NCBI GenBank assembly: GCA_025455445.1
Contig: JALOMN010000067.1
Coordinates: 1-7,446, forward strand
DNA from: Cyclobacteriaceae bacterium
GTDB lineage: Bacteria; Bacteroidota; Bacteroidia; Cytophagales; Cyclobacteriaceae
Direction of reading: 5' to 3'
Length of the DNA: 7,446 nt
Shown: positions 7,202 through 7,446 of the stretch, one piece after another
How positions within the stretch are numbered: position 1 is the first letter of the stretch
Layout: every line of letters starts with the position of its first letter
Program-made: the position numbers and the translations under genes
Notes under the pieces: generated by a model
Told to the model about the DNA's origin: nothing
Seen by the model: the letters and a program-made list of their open reading frames with translations, nothing else
The model's database searches: none

Positions 7202-7446
7202 ATGAGCAGCACGAGCGAAAAATTTTTAGTAGGAATTTTTGACGATGAAGATGTTTTACTTCATGCAGTTGAGGAAATCCGTGCTAAAGGAGTAAAGATT
7301 CATGAAGTGTTTACTCCATTTCCAGTACATGGTTTAGATGAAGTTCTGGGCTATAAGCGCTCAAGACTTCCAATAGCTGCCTTCATGTTTGGAATGACGG
7401 GAACCATCCTGGCATTGGTGATGCAGATTTGGATGCTGGGTTTTGA
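7202..7446 (+). CDS. actD: Alternative complex III subunit ActD (DUF3341), 3' end beyond the window
   Basis: Small membrane subunit of alternative complex III that packs against the ActC side of the complex; it has no known redox cofactor. The frame from the ATG stays open for 81 codons plus two bases to the window edge, so the gene is cut by the window, not broken. The N-terminal domain contains KFLVGIFDDEDVLLHAVEEI (7-26), then the signature VFTPFPVHGLDEVLGYKRSRL (36-56, typical of DUF3341) and the start of a membrane helix (about 58-80). The family is usually about 170-200 residues, so roughly half or more is missing. The ATG follows the actC stop after one base, behind a purine-rich stretch (AGAAAAGAAG, about 7185-7195). 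This spacing suggests translational coupling with actC. Confidence 0.93.
   Translation, partial: MSSTSEKFLVGIFDDEDVLLHAVEEIRAKGVKIHEVFTPFPVHGLDEVLGYKRSRLPIAAFMFGMTGTILALVMQIWMLGF

Noticed and set aside
1..7446. CRISPR array, insertion sequence, tRNA or rRNA gene, phage or defence genes
   Set aside because: No regularly spaced repeats, transposase, tRNA-like cloverleaf or rRNA sequence is visible; apart from the 337-base gap the window is filled by housekeeping genes of even character.

Overview
The window looks like Bacteroidota (Bacteroidetes) chromosome of moderately low GC. Three things point there: the promoter ahead of the second gene is an exact TTTG-N19-TAnnTTTG Bacteroidota-type promoter, starts lack strong Shine-Dalgarno sequences, and the main cluster is the Bacteroidota form of the alternative complex III (ACIII, act) locus, with one fused actB gene. 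I cannot place it below phylum level with confidence; Cytophagales- or Chitinophagales-like lineages are guesses.

Layout. Positions 6-1046 carry an aldose 1-epimerase (galM) on the + strand, whose true 5' end may lie before the window. A 337-base gap (1047-1383) follows, holding no gene but the predicted act promoter (1313-1343), a two-copy 13-base direct repeat (1263-1288) and a small dyad (1218-1231). From 1384 to the window end all genes are on the + strand and tightly spaced: actA (1384-2646), actB (2680-5793), actC (5827-7200) and the first 81 codons of actD (7202-7446, cut by the window edge). The gaps are 33, 33 and 1 bases, so this is almost surely one operon. actE, actF and cytochrome oxidase genes would be expected downstream but are outside the window.

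How they work together. ACIII is a menaquinol:electron-acceptor oxidoreductase that replaces the bc1 complex. ActC (10 membrane helices, NrfD family) forms the membrane part with the quinol site. ActB (periplasmic, Tat-exported, one [3Fe-4S] and three [4Fe-4S] clusters predicted from 15 cysteines) takes electrons from quinol. ActA (multiheme cytochrome c) carries them onward to a cytochrome c or directly to a haem-copper oxidase. ActD is a small membrane subunit. GalM (sugar anomer interconversion) is functionally unrelated and is separated by the act promoter.

I see no previously undescribed system. The points most worth a second look are a six-haem ActA with an extra N-terminal monohaem cytochrome domain on an Ala/Gly/Glu-rich tether, and the extended Tat plus lipobox N-terminus of ActB.
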